64,000 nucleotides of DNA from Aurantiochytrium sp. KH105 (GCA_003116975.1 BGKB01000129.1:141697-205696), one strand, 5' to 3'. Positions 1 to 10,206 are shown, numbered from the stretch's first letter. Translations and numbers: made by a program. Notes: generated by a model not told the origin, from the sequence alone.

Positions 1-1738
1 GAAGCACTTGCTTGCTTTCGCGACGACAACGATAGCGAAGCGTGGAAAGGAGGTCGAAGCGACGATGACCAATACAAACGGCTGCTGGGGATGCAGTTGC
101 TCACAAAGGCAACGCGCGGAAACGCAGAAATATGCAACTTTAGGGAGTCTCGCGCACCCCTCTCCCGTCCAGTGAAGCTGCCGTCGCCACGCGCGCCGAC
201 GTGCGCGGCAACGCACAGACGGCTCCAAGCCACGTCGGGGCCATCGCTATCTGCTATCTCTTACCCGCCCGCTGCCGCATGCTGCAGCCTCTGGCCGACC
301 GCAACCCACCTGACGATACGGGGTCTCGAAATAGAAAACCCTCCTCAATGGGGAGGCCCGATCAGAACCAAACGGAACGAGCAAGCTGTTTATTGTCGCG
401 AATGATCAGATCCAACAAAAACTTGAAATTGACAGTGACAGTGACATGTGAATGAAGAACAAAAAATGTTCTCCTTCCTTTCTTTCTTGTTATTATCGCA
501 AGAAGAAGGAGAAGGAGAAGAACGAAGGAAATAAAATTGCAATCACCACCCACGTCTTCTTCTTCTTCCATGGCTTCTCCTTCTCCGTCTTCTTCTTCTT
601 CGAGTTGTTGTTGTTCTTCTTCTTGGAGCTCTGCCAGCCAGGTGGGGTGTATACCTCTGCGGCATAACGGAAGGAGGCGGGGAAGCTCGCGCGCATGCGA
701 CTGCGATTGCGTTTGCGAGAGCGACGCGGACGGAGGTCTGTCTTCTTGAGGCTGTGAGCGCGGTGAAGCGTTTCAGGGACGCAGGGCAGGCCTCATGGGA
801 TAGGAATCTTTGGTCACGATCCGCGACTAGTGGTGCGGCCACCAAAGTGGTGCTGCCTTCGCCGACCTTACTGTTAGTAGGAGTACGGCGAGGAAGCTTT
901 GACCCACATCGCTGCACAAGTTTAGCGAAGCAGCTCTTGCATGCCTGGACAGTCGTCATGCATCATACGCCAGGTGTGGCCGTTATTCTCGTCATCTCGT
1001 CTCGTCTCGTCTCGTCTCGTTTCGCGTCGTCTCGAGATCGCGGTGTCTGCAACCACATGATCGAGGTCAAGCAGCAGCATGAGCAGCATGAGTCGCAAGC
1101 GTTTTTCCCAAGCACGAACCAGCCAATTTGCTTTGTTATTAGGTCACCGTGAACAGTTGCAAAAAAGCCACAGCTTCGTCTCCCCGGCGTCCAAGCTCGA
1201 CGGCCATTGCGGAGGAGCAACAGCAACAGCGACAGCGATACGAGCCACACCACCAGCGTACAGAACAAGCGAATTATTCGCAAGCGATGAGACACGCACC
1301 ACGGCAGGAAGCTAGCTAGCTAGCTAGCTAGCTGGCAGGCTGGCTGATGTGGTCCAGCCTGGCCTGGGCTGGCCTGGCACGTACGTAGCTGCAGCCCGAG
1401 TTTCTGCCTTCCACGGAATGCTGCGCTAGCCTGCCTGCTACAGCCCGATGGCCGCTGTGAGAAAAGGAGGAGCTGCGATGAACACGCGAGTTCTGCACCG
1501 GTTCCGCAGTAGATCTGCGCGTGCTTGTGAGCAGGAAGACACTGCGCCGTGCCAGACAGCAGGCAAGCAAGCTTGGTTTGGAAACCTTGGGATTGTGCGC
1601 GCTGTCGGGACCCCGCCTGCAGCGCGCACGGAGAACTCTTGCTCCCCGACGCTGCGCGCAGACAGCGCTCGCTGCGCCTCTTGCGGCTGAGCTTGTATAA
1701 GCGTCTGTGTGTAAATATACCTCCCCGACAACGCAACC
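1..1738. other. Non-coding 5' region with simple repeats
   Basis: No reading frame here has recognisable domains or a convincing composition. The stretch holds a TTC/CTT-rich tract at about 545-628, a TCTCG pentanucleotide array at about 993-1034 and an AGCT tetranucleotide array at about 1310-1333. Short frames on both strands translate into low-complexity or Arg/Ser-rich peptides typical of chance frames in GC-rich DNA. The right end presumably carries the promoter and 5' leader of the F-box gene. Confidence 0.5.
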
Positions 1739-3613
1739 ATGGCCCAAGCCGCCAAGGACATGCACCTCGCGGTGGCCTTGCTTGCAGAGACCAGACTCGA
1801 CAGTGACGATGACGATGGCGACGAAAATAGCGACGACGATAACGACGACAAGAGCGACAACAGCAGCATGGGAAGAGGAGCGCATGTCGTAAATAGTGAA
1901 CATGACTTTTTCGCAAAAGATTTGTCAAACGCAGAACCGAGCGCCTTGGACCTCGAGTCGGGATACCCGCCCCATCACTCCTATACGGATGACTTGGGGC
2001 GCGCGCCAGTCCTAAGCAGCCCTCTTCTCAAGCTTCCTGATGAGGTGCTGCACCGTATCATAAGGATGACCGCAACGCGCGCAGGAGATCTCGCCCTCGT
2101 TGGTAGAGTGTGCAGGCGTCTGCGAGATGCCTCCCGCGACGACTTGCTGTGGAAGTGGGTCCTTTTGGAGCACCTCGGAGCCTCGAAACTACCGGTGCTG
2201 CGCAATCATGTTGCAGGATGCGACCTTTGCGCCGATTCCGTCAAGCGTAAACACGCAATACGACGGCGACGAGTGCTTTCAAATGGAACGTGGCGCGACT
2301 GCATGAAGCAGCAATCTCACGGCGAAGACGTGATCGACGTTTTGGGCTTTTACACCGATGGCGGGCACAGTGGTCAGATGAGCGGACCTGCGCAGCGAAA
2401 CTGGGCCGGAACCGTCTTTCGGCCTGACAGCAAGTCATTTTATTGCAGTCAACGCAGCGCCAACGTCTTGTTGTGCGGTGTCGTTGCTGGCCCTTTGCGA
2501 GCAAATTGCTCGCCGCACGAAGAGACGCTCGCGGAGCGCAAAGAAAACATGCGACGCAGGGCCCTCTTGGCCTGTCTCAAAGGATCATATTACAACATTA
2601 GCTCGCACCCGAACCTCCTTAACCGAGCCAGCACAGACGAGCTCGAGACGATGTTCACGCGCCTGGTGCAGAGTCCAGCTGGTCTCGACGTGCTCGTTTC
2701 GGCCAAATTCGGGTTGTACAATGTGTTCTCGATCCGCCGTCGCGCGCGAGAAGCCTATCGAAACGGACTGCAGCTCTTGCAACGCAAAATTATCCAAGAG
2801 ACGGTGGCGAGTGTTGCCGCCGAAAACAGCGTCGTGCTTGACGGCGCAGCACGCGGAGACCGTCTGCTTTTCCACGACGCCTACCTCATGGGGGACACAG
2901 ACGATGAAGTTGTCCGTCCTGGAGTGTTTTTCCGCCACGCAAACCAGCGTCGTGATATTGCAGTAGTACGCCGGCTTGTCGTCGACCGCGACGGCAACTT
3001 TTCGTGTCCTGTAAATTGCGGCGTCATCTTCTTTGGGGACCCATCATCGTTACTCAGCCCGCAGGCAAATGGGGAGAACGGCACATATTCAGAAGAAGAG
3101 CTGGCTATCTCAGCTGCCGGTGGGGGTCAACCTGCACGAACGAGCAAAGAATCAGAATCATCCTCGAAAGACCGGTCTTGTGACGAGCAACATGAGTCCC
3201 AGGCCGCAGCTGCGAGGCTCGCAGATCGAGTCGCGGAGTTCAAGTCGCTTCCAAGTGTCTCGCTCTTTGACGACCTCGCGACCATCGAAGACGTCGAGGC
3301 CCTGTCAGATCAGGGCCTGCTCCCTCCTATTGCCGAAGTCCGCGTGCGTGGCTCAGTATGCTTGGTGATTTTTGATCGTCCTCGGCGTCGCTGCATAGAG
3401 GAAGAAGAAGACGGGCTTTATCCCGTCGTGTGGTTTGTTATGGCGCCAGGGACCTCGTGCGCGCAGCTCGACATACCTTTGCCTAAACCGCGACTTACAA
3501 GGCTTATTTGCGCAAAGCTTATTCGCTCGGAAAAACGGGTGTCCACGCTTGCGACCGTCAACGTGGACTGCGCTGGGATCTACGCCTTTGGCCACGTCTT
3601 GCGCCTGGCTTGA
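1739..3613 (+). CDS. F-box domain protein
   Basis: This is a 624-residue protein. The N-terminus has a very acidic Asp-rich stretch (residues ~21-40). An F-box follows at about residues 93-140, recognisable from LLKLPDEVLHRIIRM and the later R-VCRRLRDASRDDLLWKWV pattern (Leu-Pro start, conserved Trp near the end). F-boxes bind Skp1 in SCF ubiquitin ligases, and the rest of the protein usually selects the substrate. Here the remaining ~480 residues match no repeat type I recognise (no clear LRR, WD40 or Kelch). They contain a basic region with CDLC and a Ser/Glu-rich linker at about residues 440-490. The start was chosen as the first ATG of the open frame, in good context (acc ATG g). The F-box is clear; a substrate cannot be named. 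Confidence 0.8.
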   Translation: MAQAAKDMHLAVALLAETRLDSDDDDGDENSDDDNDDKSDNSSMGRGAHVVNSEHDFFAKDLSNAEPSALDLESGYPPHHSYTDDLGRAPVLSSPLLKLPDEVLHRIIRMTATRAGDLALVGRVCRRLRDASRDDLLWKWVLLEHLGASKLPVLRNHVAGCDLCADSVKRKHAIRRRRVLSNGTWRDCMKQQSHGEDVIDVLGFYTDGGHSGQMSGPAQRNWAGTVFRPDSKSFYCSQRSANVLLCGVVAGPLRANCSPHEETLAERKENMRRRALLACLKGSYYNISSHPNLLNRASTDELETMFTRLVQSPAGLDVLVSAKFGLYNVFSIRRRAREAYRNGLQLLQRKIIQETVASVAAENSVVLDGAARGDRLLFHDAYLMGDTDDEVVRPGVFFRHANQRRDIAVVRRLVVDRDGNFSCPVNCGVIFFGDPSSLLSPQANGENGTYSEEELAISAAGGGQPARTSKESESSSKDRSCDEQHESQAAAARLADRVAEFKSLPSVSLFDDLATIEDVEALSDQGLLPPIAEVRVRGSVCLVIFDRPRRRCIEEEEDGLYPVVWFVMAPGTSCAQLDIPLPKPRLTRLICAKLIRSEKRVSTLATVNVDCAGIYAFGHVLRLA

Positions 3614-3776
3614 GCGGGCTCTCAGCTGCCTCTGGGCTGCGTAAGCGGCTTCGGCGCGTTCACGCTCACGCCCGTCGACAGACATGGGCGGTATCATATC
3701 ATTCCATCGGGCATCTGGTTTTTTCTTTTCGACAACAGAACTACTTCACCACACGCGTGGCCGTGCGTGTGGCGCG

Positions 3777-5156
3777 ATGCCGCCGGGGCTTGAGATGGTC
3801 AGTTTAATCGAGGATGGGGCACGTGGCGCGACCGAATCCGCGCAAGGAGAAGACGAACTTGCGCAAGGAGGAGACGACTCGTATGATGAAGAACCTTGCG
3901 AGAAACGCACACAAGAGGGAAAAAGAGGGCGGGAAAAATACACCTGGAGGCTCGTTGGGCTGGTTTTCCTTGTGGCTACTGTTGTGACGGGCCTGGTGAG
4001 TGTTCTTGGCCCCGCGACGGTAGAAGACCCCCTTTTCACGACACTCGGTGACTCGAACCCTGATGAGCCGAGTTATGGAGAGCTTGTTGTGGCGGTACCA
4101 GCAGGCATGAATATTTGCGAAGTGAGCGCTGTTGCAAGCGACAGAGAACCAATTAAAGTTGTCGGGGGTGACGTCGCATTCGATGGAGATCCTTTTACAT
4201 GTGTGCCTTCAAACTCTTCCGAGTACAAGCACACCGCGAGATACGAAAAGAAAAACAAGATCAATCAAATCTACGTGCGCACGACCCAGAGCATTGAGAG
4301 CGGGCGTCTGCAAGTCTACGTTGATGGATTGCGCTTTCCAGACAGTGACATTTTTACCTACCAACATGTAATTAGCATTAGCGGCCCGGCAGAAGCAATG
4401 TACTCCTCGGATGAGTGTAAAGAGAACGCGCTTCAAATCGCAGAAGTCAAGGTAAACGTCAGCACAGGCAGCGGAAGTTTAGTTGCGATTGCCGCCACCT
4501 CCGAAGAAGGGCAGCACCCCGCAATACTTGCAGCCGACGGGGACTTCACCACCTTTTTCCTTTCGGCTAATATCGTCGGTACAAGGTGGACTGCTGGTGT
4601 GCTTGGGGCGGTCGTGGAGCGGATTGAAATCTATCCTCGCCTCGATCGGTGTCAAGGGCGAATGGACAAGATCAAGGTGGAGCTTGATGGCATCGACGTT
4701 ACAAACACAGACACGACAGCTATTGCCAATGTCCTCAGGTTTGAGCAAAGTGTAACATGGAACAAGAGAGGATGTGCTGGCGAGGAAGCATTCATTACAC
4801 TTTGCAACGTTCAGGTCCGCGACGAGATGTCCGGCAAAGAAATAAAACTTTTTCATGCACAGCAGGTCTCCACCTACCTGGGCAGACATGCATCTCTCGC
4901 CATTGATGGAATTGTGGATGGAATACCGACAAAAGGGCATTGTGCGCACTCAAATCAGGCCAAGCTTGCTTGGTGGGCCGCTTACTTTTTCGAGAGTCCC
5001 ATCTTTGCCAAGGTTACCTGGTCGCAGCGTAAAGAGAACGTCGTGAGGATGCATTGTGTTGATGGGCGAATGTGGAACACCCATGTGTGGATTAATCGAA
5101 AAGACATTACCTTGACGCAGCAGAATAATTGGGTTCGTCTCGTGAAGTCATCGTGA
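3777..5156 (+). CDS. Single-pass membrane protein with F5/8 type C-like ectodomain (copy 1)
   Basis: This 459-residue protein has an acidic cytoplasmic-type N-terminus containing QGGDDSYDEE, then one hydrophobic segment at about residues 58-78 (LVGLVFLVATVV core), then a ~380-residue extracellular-type region. The ectodomain appears to carry two discoidin-like units. The first, from ~241, has ADGDFTTFF, a Trp and the ERIEIYPRLDRCQG strand. The second, from ~361, has AIDGIVDG, HCAHSNQ, a WW pair and KVTW. This resembles F5/8 type C or fucolectin folds that bind glycans, but the call rests on pattern only. The frame is open from 3684. I prefer the ATG at 3777 because the upstream DNA aligns with copy 2 in a different reading frame (a 46-nt versus 36-nt spacer), which suggests leader sequence. 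It is followed directly by its tandem paralogue. Confidence 0.7.
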   Translation: MPPGLEMVSLIEDGARGATESAQGEDELAQGGDDSYDEEPCEKRTQEGKRGREKYTWRLVGLVFLVATVVTGLVSVLGPATVEDPLFTTLGDSNPDEPSYGELVVAVPAGMNICEVSAVASDREPIKVVGGDVAFDGDPFTCVPSNSSEYKHTARYEKKNKINQIYVRTTQSIESGRLQVYVDGLRFPDSDIFTYQHVISISGPAEAMYSSDECKENALQIAEVKVNVSTGSGSLVAIAATSEEGQHPAILAADGDFTTFFLSANIVGTRWTAGVLGAVVERIEIYPRLDRCQGRMDKIKVELDGIDVTNTDTTAIANVLRFEQSVTWNKRGCAGEEAFITLCNVQVRDEMSGKEIKLFHAQQVSTYLGRHASLAIDGIVDGIPTKGHCAHSNQAKLAWWAAYFFESPIFAKVTWSQRKENVVRMHCVDGRMWNTHVWINRKDITLTQQNNWVRLVKSS

Positions 5157-5422
5157 AAAGACCTGATCCCCTTTTATTTGTGGTTTTAGCGAGGTTTTTT
5201 AATTTTTTTTGTGTATTAGGCCTATTGATTTTTTATTTGCCAGTGTTGGATTGATTGATACCTGATTGATTGACACTGTGAATACTTGATTGATTGATTG
5301 TGCAAACAAGGATGATCTTTGCACCTAGCTACCATGGCTAGTCAACTCTGCACCTGGTCTGCGCTGATGTGGAGATGAGCATTATTGACAACAAAACTGC
5401 TTCACCTCGACACGCTGGCACG
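5157..5422. repeat. Intergenic spacer of the duplicated pair, with ATTG-type repeats
   Basis: The spacer is T-rich after the first gene and contains ATTG tetranucleotide repeats at about 5249-5300. A block starting at 5387 is homologous to 3731 onwards, upstream of copy 1. This shows that the duplication unit included the 5' leader. Confidence 0.5.
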
Positions 5423-6730
5423 ATGGTGGTGATGAGGAGAGACCGGGCCAATGAGAATGGCGCACGGGGCGAGGGCCAACATGCGCAAGGAGGAGACGAC
5501 TCGTACGACGAGGGAGGGATGAGATTCACTCCACAGCAAGCGAGTAGGGGCTCCGGAGGCTGTTGTAGCTGGACGCTTAGTATGGCGGGCCTGGCTATTT
5601 TTGTCGCCGCGCTGGTATCCTGGATGGCCGATAGCTTGAACCCGAGTTATGGACAGCTTGTTGTGGTGGTGCCGGCAGGCATAAGTATCTGCGAGGTGAG
5701 CGCGATGTCTCGAAGCGGCGAAAATGTACCCATCAAAGTTGTCGAAGATAACGTCGCATTCGATGGAAATGCTTTCACGTGTGCGCCTTCAAGCTCTTTC
5801 GAGTCCAAGCACACCGTGACATACCAAAAAAGTAAATGGATCCAGAGTTTCTATGTGCGCACGACTCATGCCTTTAAAAGCGGGCTTTTACAAATTTCTG
5901 TCGACGGGTTACGATTTCCAGACGAAAATATTATAGGCTATCAGAATGTTGTCAGCATTAGTTCCACGGGAAAAGCGATTTACTCTCGGGATGATTGCGA
6001 TGAGAATGCGCTCCAAATCGCAGAAGTAAAGGTAGATGTTAGCTCGGGCAGCGGTAAGCTTATTGCGATGTCCGCCACGTCTGTAGATCGGTATCACCCC
6101 GCATATCTTGCAACCGATGGGGACATTAACACCTTTTTTTCCTCGGCTAATACACCCGGAGCAACGTGGAGTGCCGGTGTGCTCGGAGCAGCCGTGGAGC
6201 GGATTGAAATCTATCCTCGCTTCGATCGGTGTCAAGGGGGAATGGACAAGATCAAGGTAGAGGTTAATGGCATCGATGTGACGAACTCGAAGATGACAGC
6301 TGTTGCCAATGTTCTCAGGTTCGAGCAAAGTGTGACATGGAACGACAGAGGATGTCCTGGCGAGAAAGCATTCATTGTACTTTGCAACGTTCAGGTTCAC
6401 GTCGGGATGTTCAGCAAGGAGATGAAACTTTTACATGCACAGCAGGTCTCCACCTACCAGGGCAGGCATGCATCTCTGGCCACTGATGGAGTCGTGGATG
6501 GAATACCGACAAAAGGGCACTGTGCGCATACGAATCAGGCCAAGCTTGCCTGGTGGGCCGCTTATTTCTTTGGGGATCCCAAGTCTGCCAAGGTCACTTG
6601 GTCACAGCGAAAAGAGAATGTGGTGAGGACACCATGTGTTGACGGGCGGATGTGGAACACTCATGTGTTGATCAATGAAAAGGATGTCACCTCGACCTAC
6701 CAAAATAACTGGGTTCGTCTCATGAAGTGA
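5423..6730 (+). CDS. Single-pass membrane protein with F5/8 type C-like ectodomain (copy 2)
   Basis: This 435-residue tandem paralogue of the preceding gene has the same layout. The acidic N-terminus has QGGDDSYDEG, one membrane segment lies at about residues 50-68 (SMAGLAIFVAALV core), and the ectodomain has two discoidin-like units. Shared landmarks are SYGQLVVVVPAGISICEVS, ERIEIYPRFDRCQG, QQVSTYQGRHASLATDG and WSQRKENVVR. Most cysteines are conserved between copies, consistent with a disulphide-bonded extracellular domain. The cytoplasmic linker before the membrane segment differs between copies (Lys/Arg-rich in copy 1, Gly/Cys-rich in copy 2). The ATG at 5423 aligns with the one chosen in copy 1; an upstream in-frame ATG exists at 5369. 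The function is unknown; carbohydrate or surface recognition is an inference. Confidence 0.7.
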   Translation: MVVMRRDRANENGARGEGQHAQGGDDSYDEGGMRFTPQQASRGSGGCCSWTLSMAGLAIFVAALVSWMADSLNPSYGQLVVVVPAGISICEVSAMSRSGENVPIKVVEDNVAFDGNAFTCAPSSSFESKHTVTYQKSKWIQSFYVRTTHAFKSGLLQISVDGLRFPDENIIGYQNVVSISSTGKAIYSRDDCDENALQIAEVKVDVSSGSGKLIAMSATSVDRYHPAYLATDGDINTFFSSANTPGATWSAGVLGAAVERIEIYPRFDRCQGGMDKIKVEVNGIDVTNSKMTAVANVLRFEQSVTWNDRGCPGEKAFIVLCNVQVHVGMFSKEMKLLHAQQVSTYQGRHASLATDGVVDGIPTKGHCAHTNQAKLAWWAAYFFGDPKSAKVTWSQRKENVVRTPCVDGRMWNTHVLINEKDVTSTYQNNWVRLMK

Positions 6731-6744
6731 AAGTAATGGAAGGT

Positions 6745-6796
6745 CTTGTTTGCTTGTTTCTTTGTTTGTTTGTTTCTTTGTTTGTTTGTTTGTTTA
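6745..6796. repeat. TTTG tetranucleotide microsatellite
   Basis: A run of TTTG/TTTC units lies in the short interval between the converging copy 2 gene and the EF-hand gene, probably in a 3' UTR. Confidence 0.7.
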
Positions 6797-6933
6797 TACG
6801 CTACGTGAACAAGGATGACCGATGCACCTTGGTATGTTTGCTTTGTTGTGGACATGAGTGGGCATCCTCGAATAGCAACGTAAGGGTCATGGTATTGCAT
6901 CGTGTGTTTCAGAGATTGAGCGTTGAGCTCACG

Positions 6934-8052
6934 TCAATAACAATTTGAGTTAGGTGGTGCCTGGACGTAGAAATTATGGGCTCGCGTGAGCGCGCCCGGC
7001 CCGGGCGGAGAAGGCCTTTGATTTGGTGTGGGTGGCTTTGCTTTTTCGCGAGCGGAGTCGTGCACACGGTGGCTCATTGCAGTCGTTGGCGCGTCTGCAC
7101 GCACGCGCGCCAAGGCGTCAAGGATGAGCTTGCCCTCGCGATGTGCAGCAGATCCAGGCGGCGCGCAGTTGGCTTGCAGCAACATTTGTCGCCTGTGCGA
7201 GGCAATTATGAGTGGGACGGTGAGCTGCTGGCCGGACGCCTCGGGAGGGCCTCCCGAGAGGAGCTCAAAGAAGGATGCCATTCGCGCCTGAGCTTCGCAG
7301 CGTAATGCGTCCTCGACGGCGCGGCCATCGACAGTGACGGCGCGTCGTGGCCTAGGACTCTGCTGCGCACGCTGGCGATTTCGCCGCGAAGGCCGGGACG
7401 GAGCAGCATGTGCGCGTTCAACCTGGGTGGAAACCTCTTTGCGCTGCAAAACTTGGAATAGATCGTTGAGCGTGATGCTGGGATCATCGTCTTCTTTTTC
7501 GCCAAGGGCGACGCCAAGCAAATTGATGACATCGTTCCGCGTTCGAGCAAGTCCTACCGAGATCAGCGGGTCTAGCAAATCGTCCACACCGACAGTGCCG
7601 TCCGCGGCGCAATCCAGAGAGCGGAACCACATGCGCATCTTTTGCAACTGCGCTCGCTGCACGAGGGGCTCGGGTCCTTTGCCACGACGATGCATCCAGC
7701 GTGCTTGCCAGTACGCTGCTTCGCCATCAATTGGTTCAATGTCTGCAAGAGCGTCATGAACGCGGCGGCGGTCCTTGCAACAAGAAATCTCGGTCACCAG
7801 CCTGTTGCGCGCAATTACCGCAATTCGCGCCAACTCTTTTTCGTGCTCCTTTCGTTGCTCCTGGCACGATCTTGGCTGACGCCCCAGACGAGAGATTCCC
7901 TTCCTTTTGTCGCCATTGTCCTCGTCATCCTCTTCGAGCCCCGGTCGCTGCGGCAGCTGTGGCTTGCGCGCCGCTGCAAAGTGGTGTTTCCTCTTGCTGC
8001 GCTCATGCTTTGCGCGCAGCGTGTGCAAACCAAGAGTCGTCATGAACAGCAA
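6934..8052 (-). CDS. EF-hand-containing protein, otherwise unrecognised
   Basis: This 372-residue basic protein has a highly charged N-terminal half (Lys/Arg/Glu-rich, an acidic LEEDDEDNGD patch) that may form helices. At about residues 145-195 there is an EF-hand-like unit: a Trp-Phe entering helix, the loop DCAADGTVGVDD (acidic at loop positions 1, 5 and 12, Gly at 6) and LLDPLISVGLARTR as exit. A second, weaker helix-loop (DDDPSITLNDLF) follows. The arrangement, with the phrase LLDPLISVG, is reminiscent of ciliary EF-hand proteins, but I cannot assign a name. The C-terminal part is Pro/Arg/Ala-rich. Calcium binding is inferred from the loop. The gene converges on the duplicated membrane-protein pair. 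Confidence 0.65.
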   Translation of the reverse strand: MLFMTTLGLHTLRAKHERSKRKHHFAAARKPQLPQRPGLEEDDEDNGDKRKGISRLGRQPRSCQEQRKEHEKELARIAVIARNRLVTEISCCKDRRRVHDALADIEPIDGEAAYWQARWMHRRGKGPEPLVQRAQLQKMRMWFRSLDCAADGTVGVDDLLDPLISVGLARTRNDVINLLGVALGEKEDDDPSITLNDLFQVLQRKEVSTQVERAHAAPSRPSRRNRQRAQQSPRPRRAVTVDGRAVEDALRCEAQARMASFFELLSGGPPEASGQQLTVPLIIASHRRQMLLQANCAPPGSAAHREGKLILDALARVRADAPTTAMSHRVHDSAREKAKPPTPNQRPSPPGPGALTRAHNFYVQAPPNSNCY

Positions 8053-8587
8053 GTGCGCGGCTGCGCTTGAGATCGCGAGGGAGAGGGAGAGAAGGCGAAG
8101 AAGAGCGCACGTCCGTCTGCCACGTCACACGCATGCGCGCGCGCGCGCGCGCGAACGCGCGAGCTCAATCGCCACTGCTTCGGAAACCGTGACTGCTCAG
8201 CTAGGCAAGGCCAGCCGAATGGACCCAACTTGAGAGCGCGGACCCCCCAAGGGACACCCTCCATGTGTACCTCTCATCTGCACGAAGTCAAGCCGAGAGA
8301 GGCAAAGAAGCGCTAAGCCGAGACAAACAAGCGCCAGCTGAGAGGACACTTTCTCGTTTGAGAGACGAAATAATTAATTTAGAGCTGAGTTTGGTTCCTT
8401 TTTGGGGGTAGATTTAGCTTGCCATGTGTTGGCACGATGGATAGGTGGGAAAAATTGAGTGAGTGAATGCATCACAAGATGTGACTCCTTGACTTGCCTT
8501 GTCTTTGATTGACTCAGTTGGTTGGTCTTGTCTCGTCTTGTCTTGTCTTGCATCTTTTCCGGCCTTTTGGCCGCATGGTCAAAGTTG
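8053..8587. other. Intergenic: EF-hand gene promoter and reductase 3' flank
   Basis: No gene is seen. The interval contains a CG dinucleotide run at about 8135-8152 and a TCTTG-type repeat at about 8524-8553. It separates two minus-strand genes and should hold the 5' region of the EF-hand gene. Confidence 0.4.
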
Positions 8588-9568
8588 TCAGAGAATAAAG
8601 GGTACAACAGCCTTGCGCTCCGCAGGGTAATCATCAAACTTCGCCTTGTACCATGCATGCGAACGCAGCGCCGTAAGTCCCAAATTAAGGCAAACAAAGA
8701 CAAAGGCGAGCCACAACGAAAGATTGACAGAATCCATGAGTGCAAAGCCGAGATAAATGAGCATCTCCAAAAAGTAGTGAGGACATGACACCAAGGCAAA
8801 GAGTCTGCCCTGAGGCACCCGGTAGACGCTACATCCAGAAGCTGCTGTGGATTCGGTAGGTCGCAAGCCGGCAAGGATGCGGTGCGTCTGGTGCTGCTCG
8901 TACATGCCCAACGCGAAAAGCGCAACGCCGAGCCAAAAAACCGGGTTCCACACCTCGGAGTCGGCGTCGTAGAACTCGTCCACGGGGCGGTAAAGCGAAG
9001 ACTCAACAACAATGCTCCAGCCAAAGGCAAGATAAAAGGTAATGCCGATGATGTAGCCGAAGATGTGCATTTGCGCATTTGGATTCGGTCGAAAGAGACG
9101 GTCTTCCTCATGAACGCGGCGCAGGCCTTGAAGCGCGAGCAAGACAAGCATCGTCGTCGAGCGCTGCCAGCCCGTGACCACAGGAGGATGCCAGTCCGAA
9201 GCGCAGACTGCAAGACCGGTGAACTCGCGCAAGACCCCTTGGTCCGAGATGAGCCCTTCCGCCCATTGCTGCACGACAGCATCCCAGCGTGAGTACGTCG
9301 CCACGGTGAGCATGACCGCCCACCGCCAGCAGACGGCGTAAAAGTGAGCAAAGTAGCGCTTGGGCACCATCCACGCTCGCGTCCGTTGCACGAAGCCCTT
9401 GTGGCCCTTCTTCCCCTCGCCCGCAGCGCTCTGTCCGCGCAGCTTGCCGTAGCGGCTCAGGTCTGCCGCGGGCGTCCAGCACGCCGCCACCAGCGTCACC
9501 CCGATGGCCAGGAGCCAGTACGCCTGGGCGAGCAGGGCGCCCAGGTGCGCGCACCCGACCAGCTCCAT
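8588..9568 (-). CDS. SRD5A3: Polyprenol reductase / steroid 5-alpha-reductase family (SRD5A3/DFG10-like)
   Basis: This 326-residue polytopic membrane protein is very close in length to human SRD5A3 (318). Family landmarks lie at the C-terminus: CPHYFLEMLIYLGF, then WYKAKFDDYPAERKAVVPF as the last residues, the NADPH-binding and conserved tail region of 3-oxo-5-alpha-steroid 4-dehydrogenases. The upstream segment HQTHRILAGLR matches the conserved His/Arg stretch of the family. The enzyme is expected to work in the ER membrane on the polyprenol-to-dolichol branch that supplies dolichol for N-glycosylation. The frame is open upstream to 9706, but that extension is Arg/Ala-rich GC repeat sequence, so the Met at 9568 (MELVGCAHLG) preceding the first membrane helix is the better start. 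It is divergent from the myotubularin gene. Confidence 0.85.
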   Translation of the reverse strand: MELVGCAHLGALLAQAYWLLAIGVTLVAACWTPAADLSRYGKLRGQSAAGEGKKGHKGFVQRTRAWMVPKRYFAHFYAVCWRWAVMLTVATYSRWDAVVQQWAEGLISDQGVLREFTGLAVCASDWHPPVVTGWQRSTTMLVLLALQGLRRVHEEDRLFRPNPNAQMHIFGYIIGITFYLAFGWSIVVESSLYRPVDEFYDADSEVWNPVFWLGVALFALGMYEQHQTHRILAGLRPTESTAASGCSVYRVPQGRLFALVSCPHYFLEMLIYLGFALMDSVNLSLWLAFVFVCLNLGLTALRSHAWYKAKFDDYPAERKAVVPFIL

Positions 9569-10206
9569 CGTCTCCCTCGCCCTCCCCGCGCCCTCCCTCG
9601 CGCGCGCCCTCCGCCGCGTCTGCGTCGCGCCGCGCCGCGCCGCGCCGCGCCGCCGCGCTGCCGGAGTACAGTACGTCGTTCGCGCTTTGCTTGGTCTCCC
9701 CTGCAAAGTAGTATCTATCTATCTATCTGTGCCGCTTCCGGCAGAGGGACGCATCGACCGCGTCCCCGTCGCGGCCGGGCCCCTTCGCTCGCGCGGCGAG
9801 CCCCTCGCGAGTCCGCGGCGACCTGCAGCTGGCTCCGCGGCGAGCCTGCGCGGCTGCCTCCGCCCCGCCATCGCCGCGGCCCTCCGGGCTCCGCTTCTCC
9901 CGCGCACGGCGCGCGGGGCGCGGGCACGCCGCGCTGGCACGTGCCGCGAGACAGCGCCGGCGGGCGGGCCCCGAATTTCGCTCTCTTTTGGGGTCCCGTA
10001 TCCGGCGGGAGCCTCGCGACGAGGCGATGGATCCAAGGAGGCATGCAGGCAACTGCAAGCTGCGCGCGAGCAAACCCCGAGACCGAGCCTGGCCCCGCGC
10101 GCGCGTGGGCGTCCCGCTGGTGCCGCTGCCGCCGCCGCCGCCGCTGCCGCCGCCGCTGCCGCCGGGGGGCCCGCGCCACCGCTGCAGCTTTGCCGGGAAG
10201 GGCGAG
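9569..10206. promoter_or_regulatory. Head-to-head intergenic region, possible bidirectional promoter
   Basis: This is very GC-rich DNA between two divergent genes, with CGCCG-type repeats at about 9630-9660, a CTAT run at 9714-9728 and a CCG-rich tract at 10128-10165. No discrete promoter motif can be assigned by eye. Part of it (from 9988) is in frame with the myotubularin gene and could be an N-terminal extension. Confidence 0.35.

Noticed and set aside
8374-9351. Minus-strand 325-codon frame overlapping the reductase gene
   Set aside because: Overlaps a clear SRD5A3-type gene in another frame and shows Ser/Arg/Leu-rich shadow composition.
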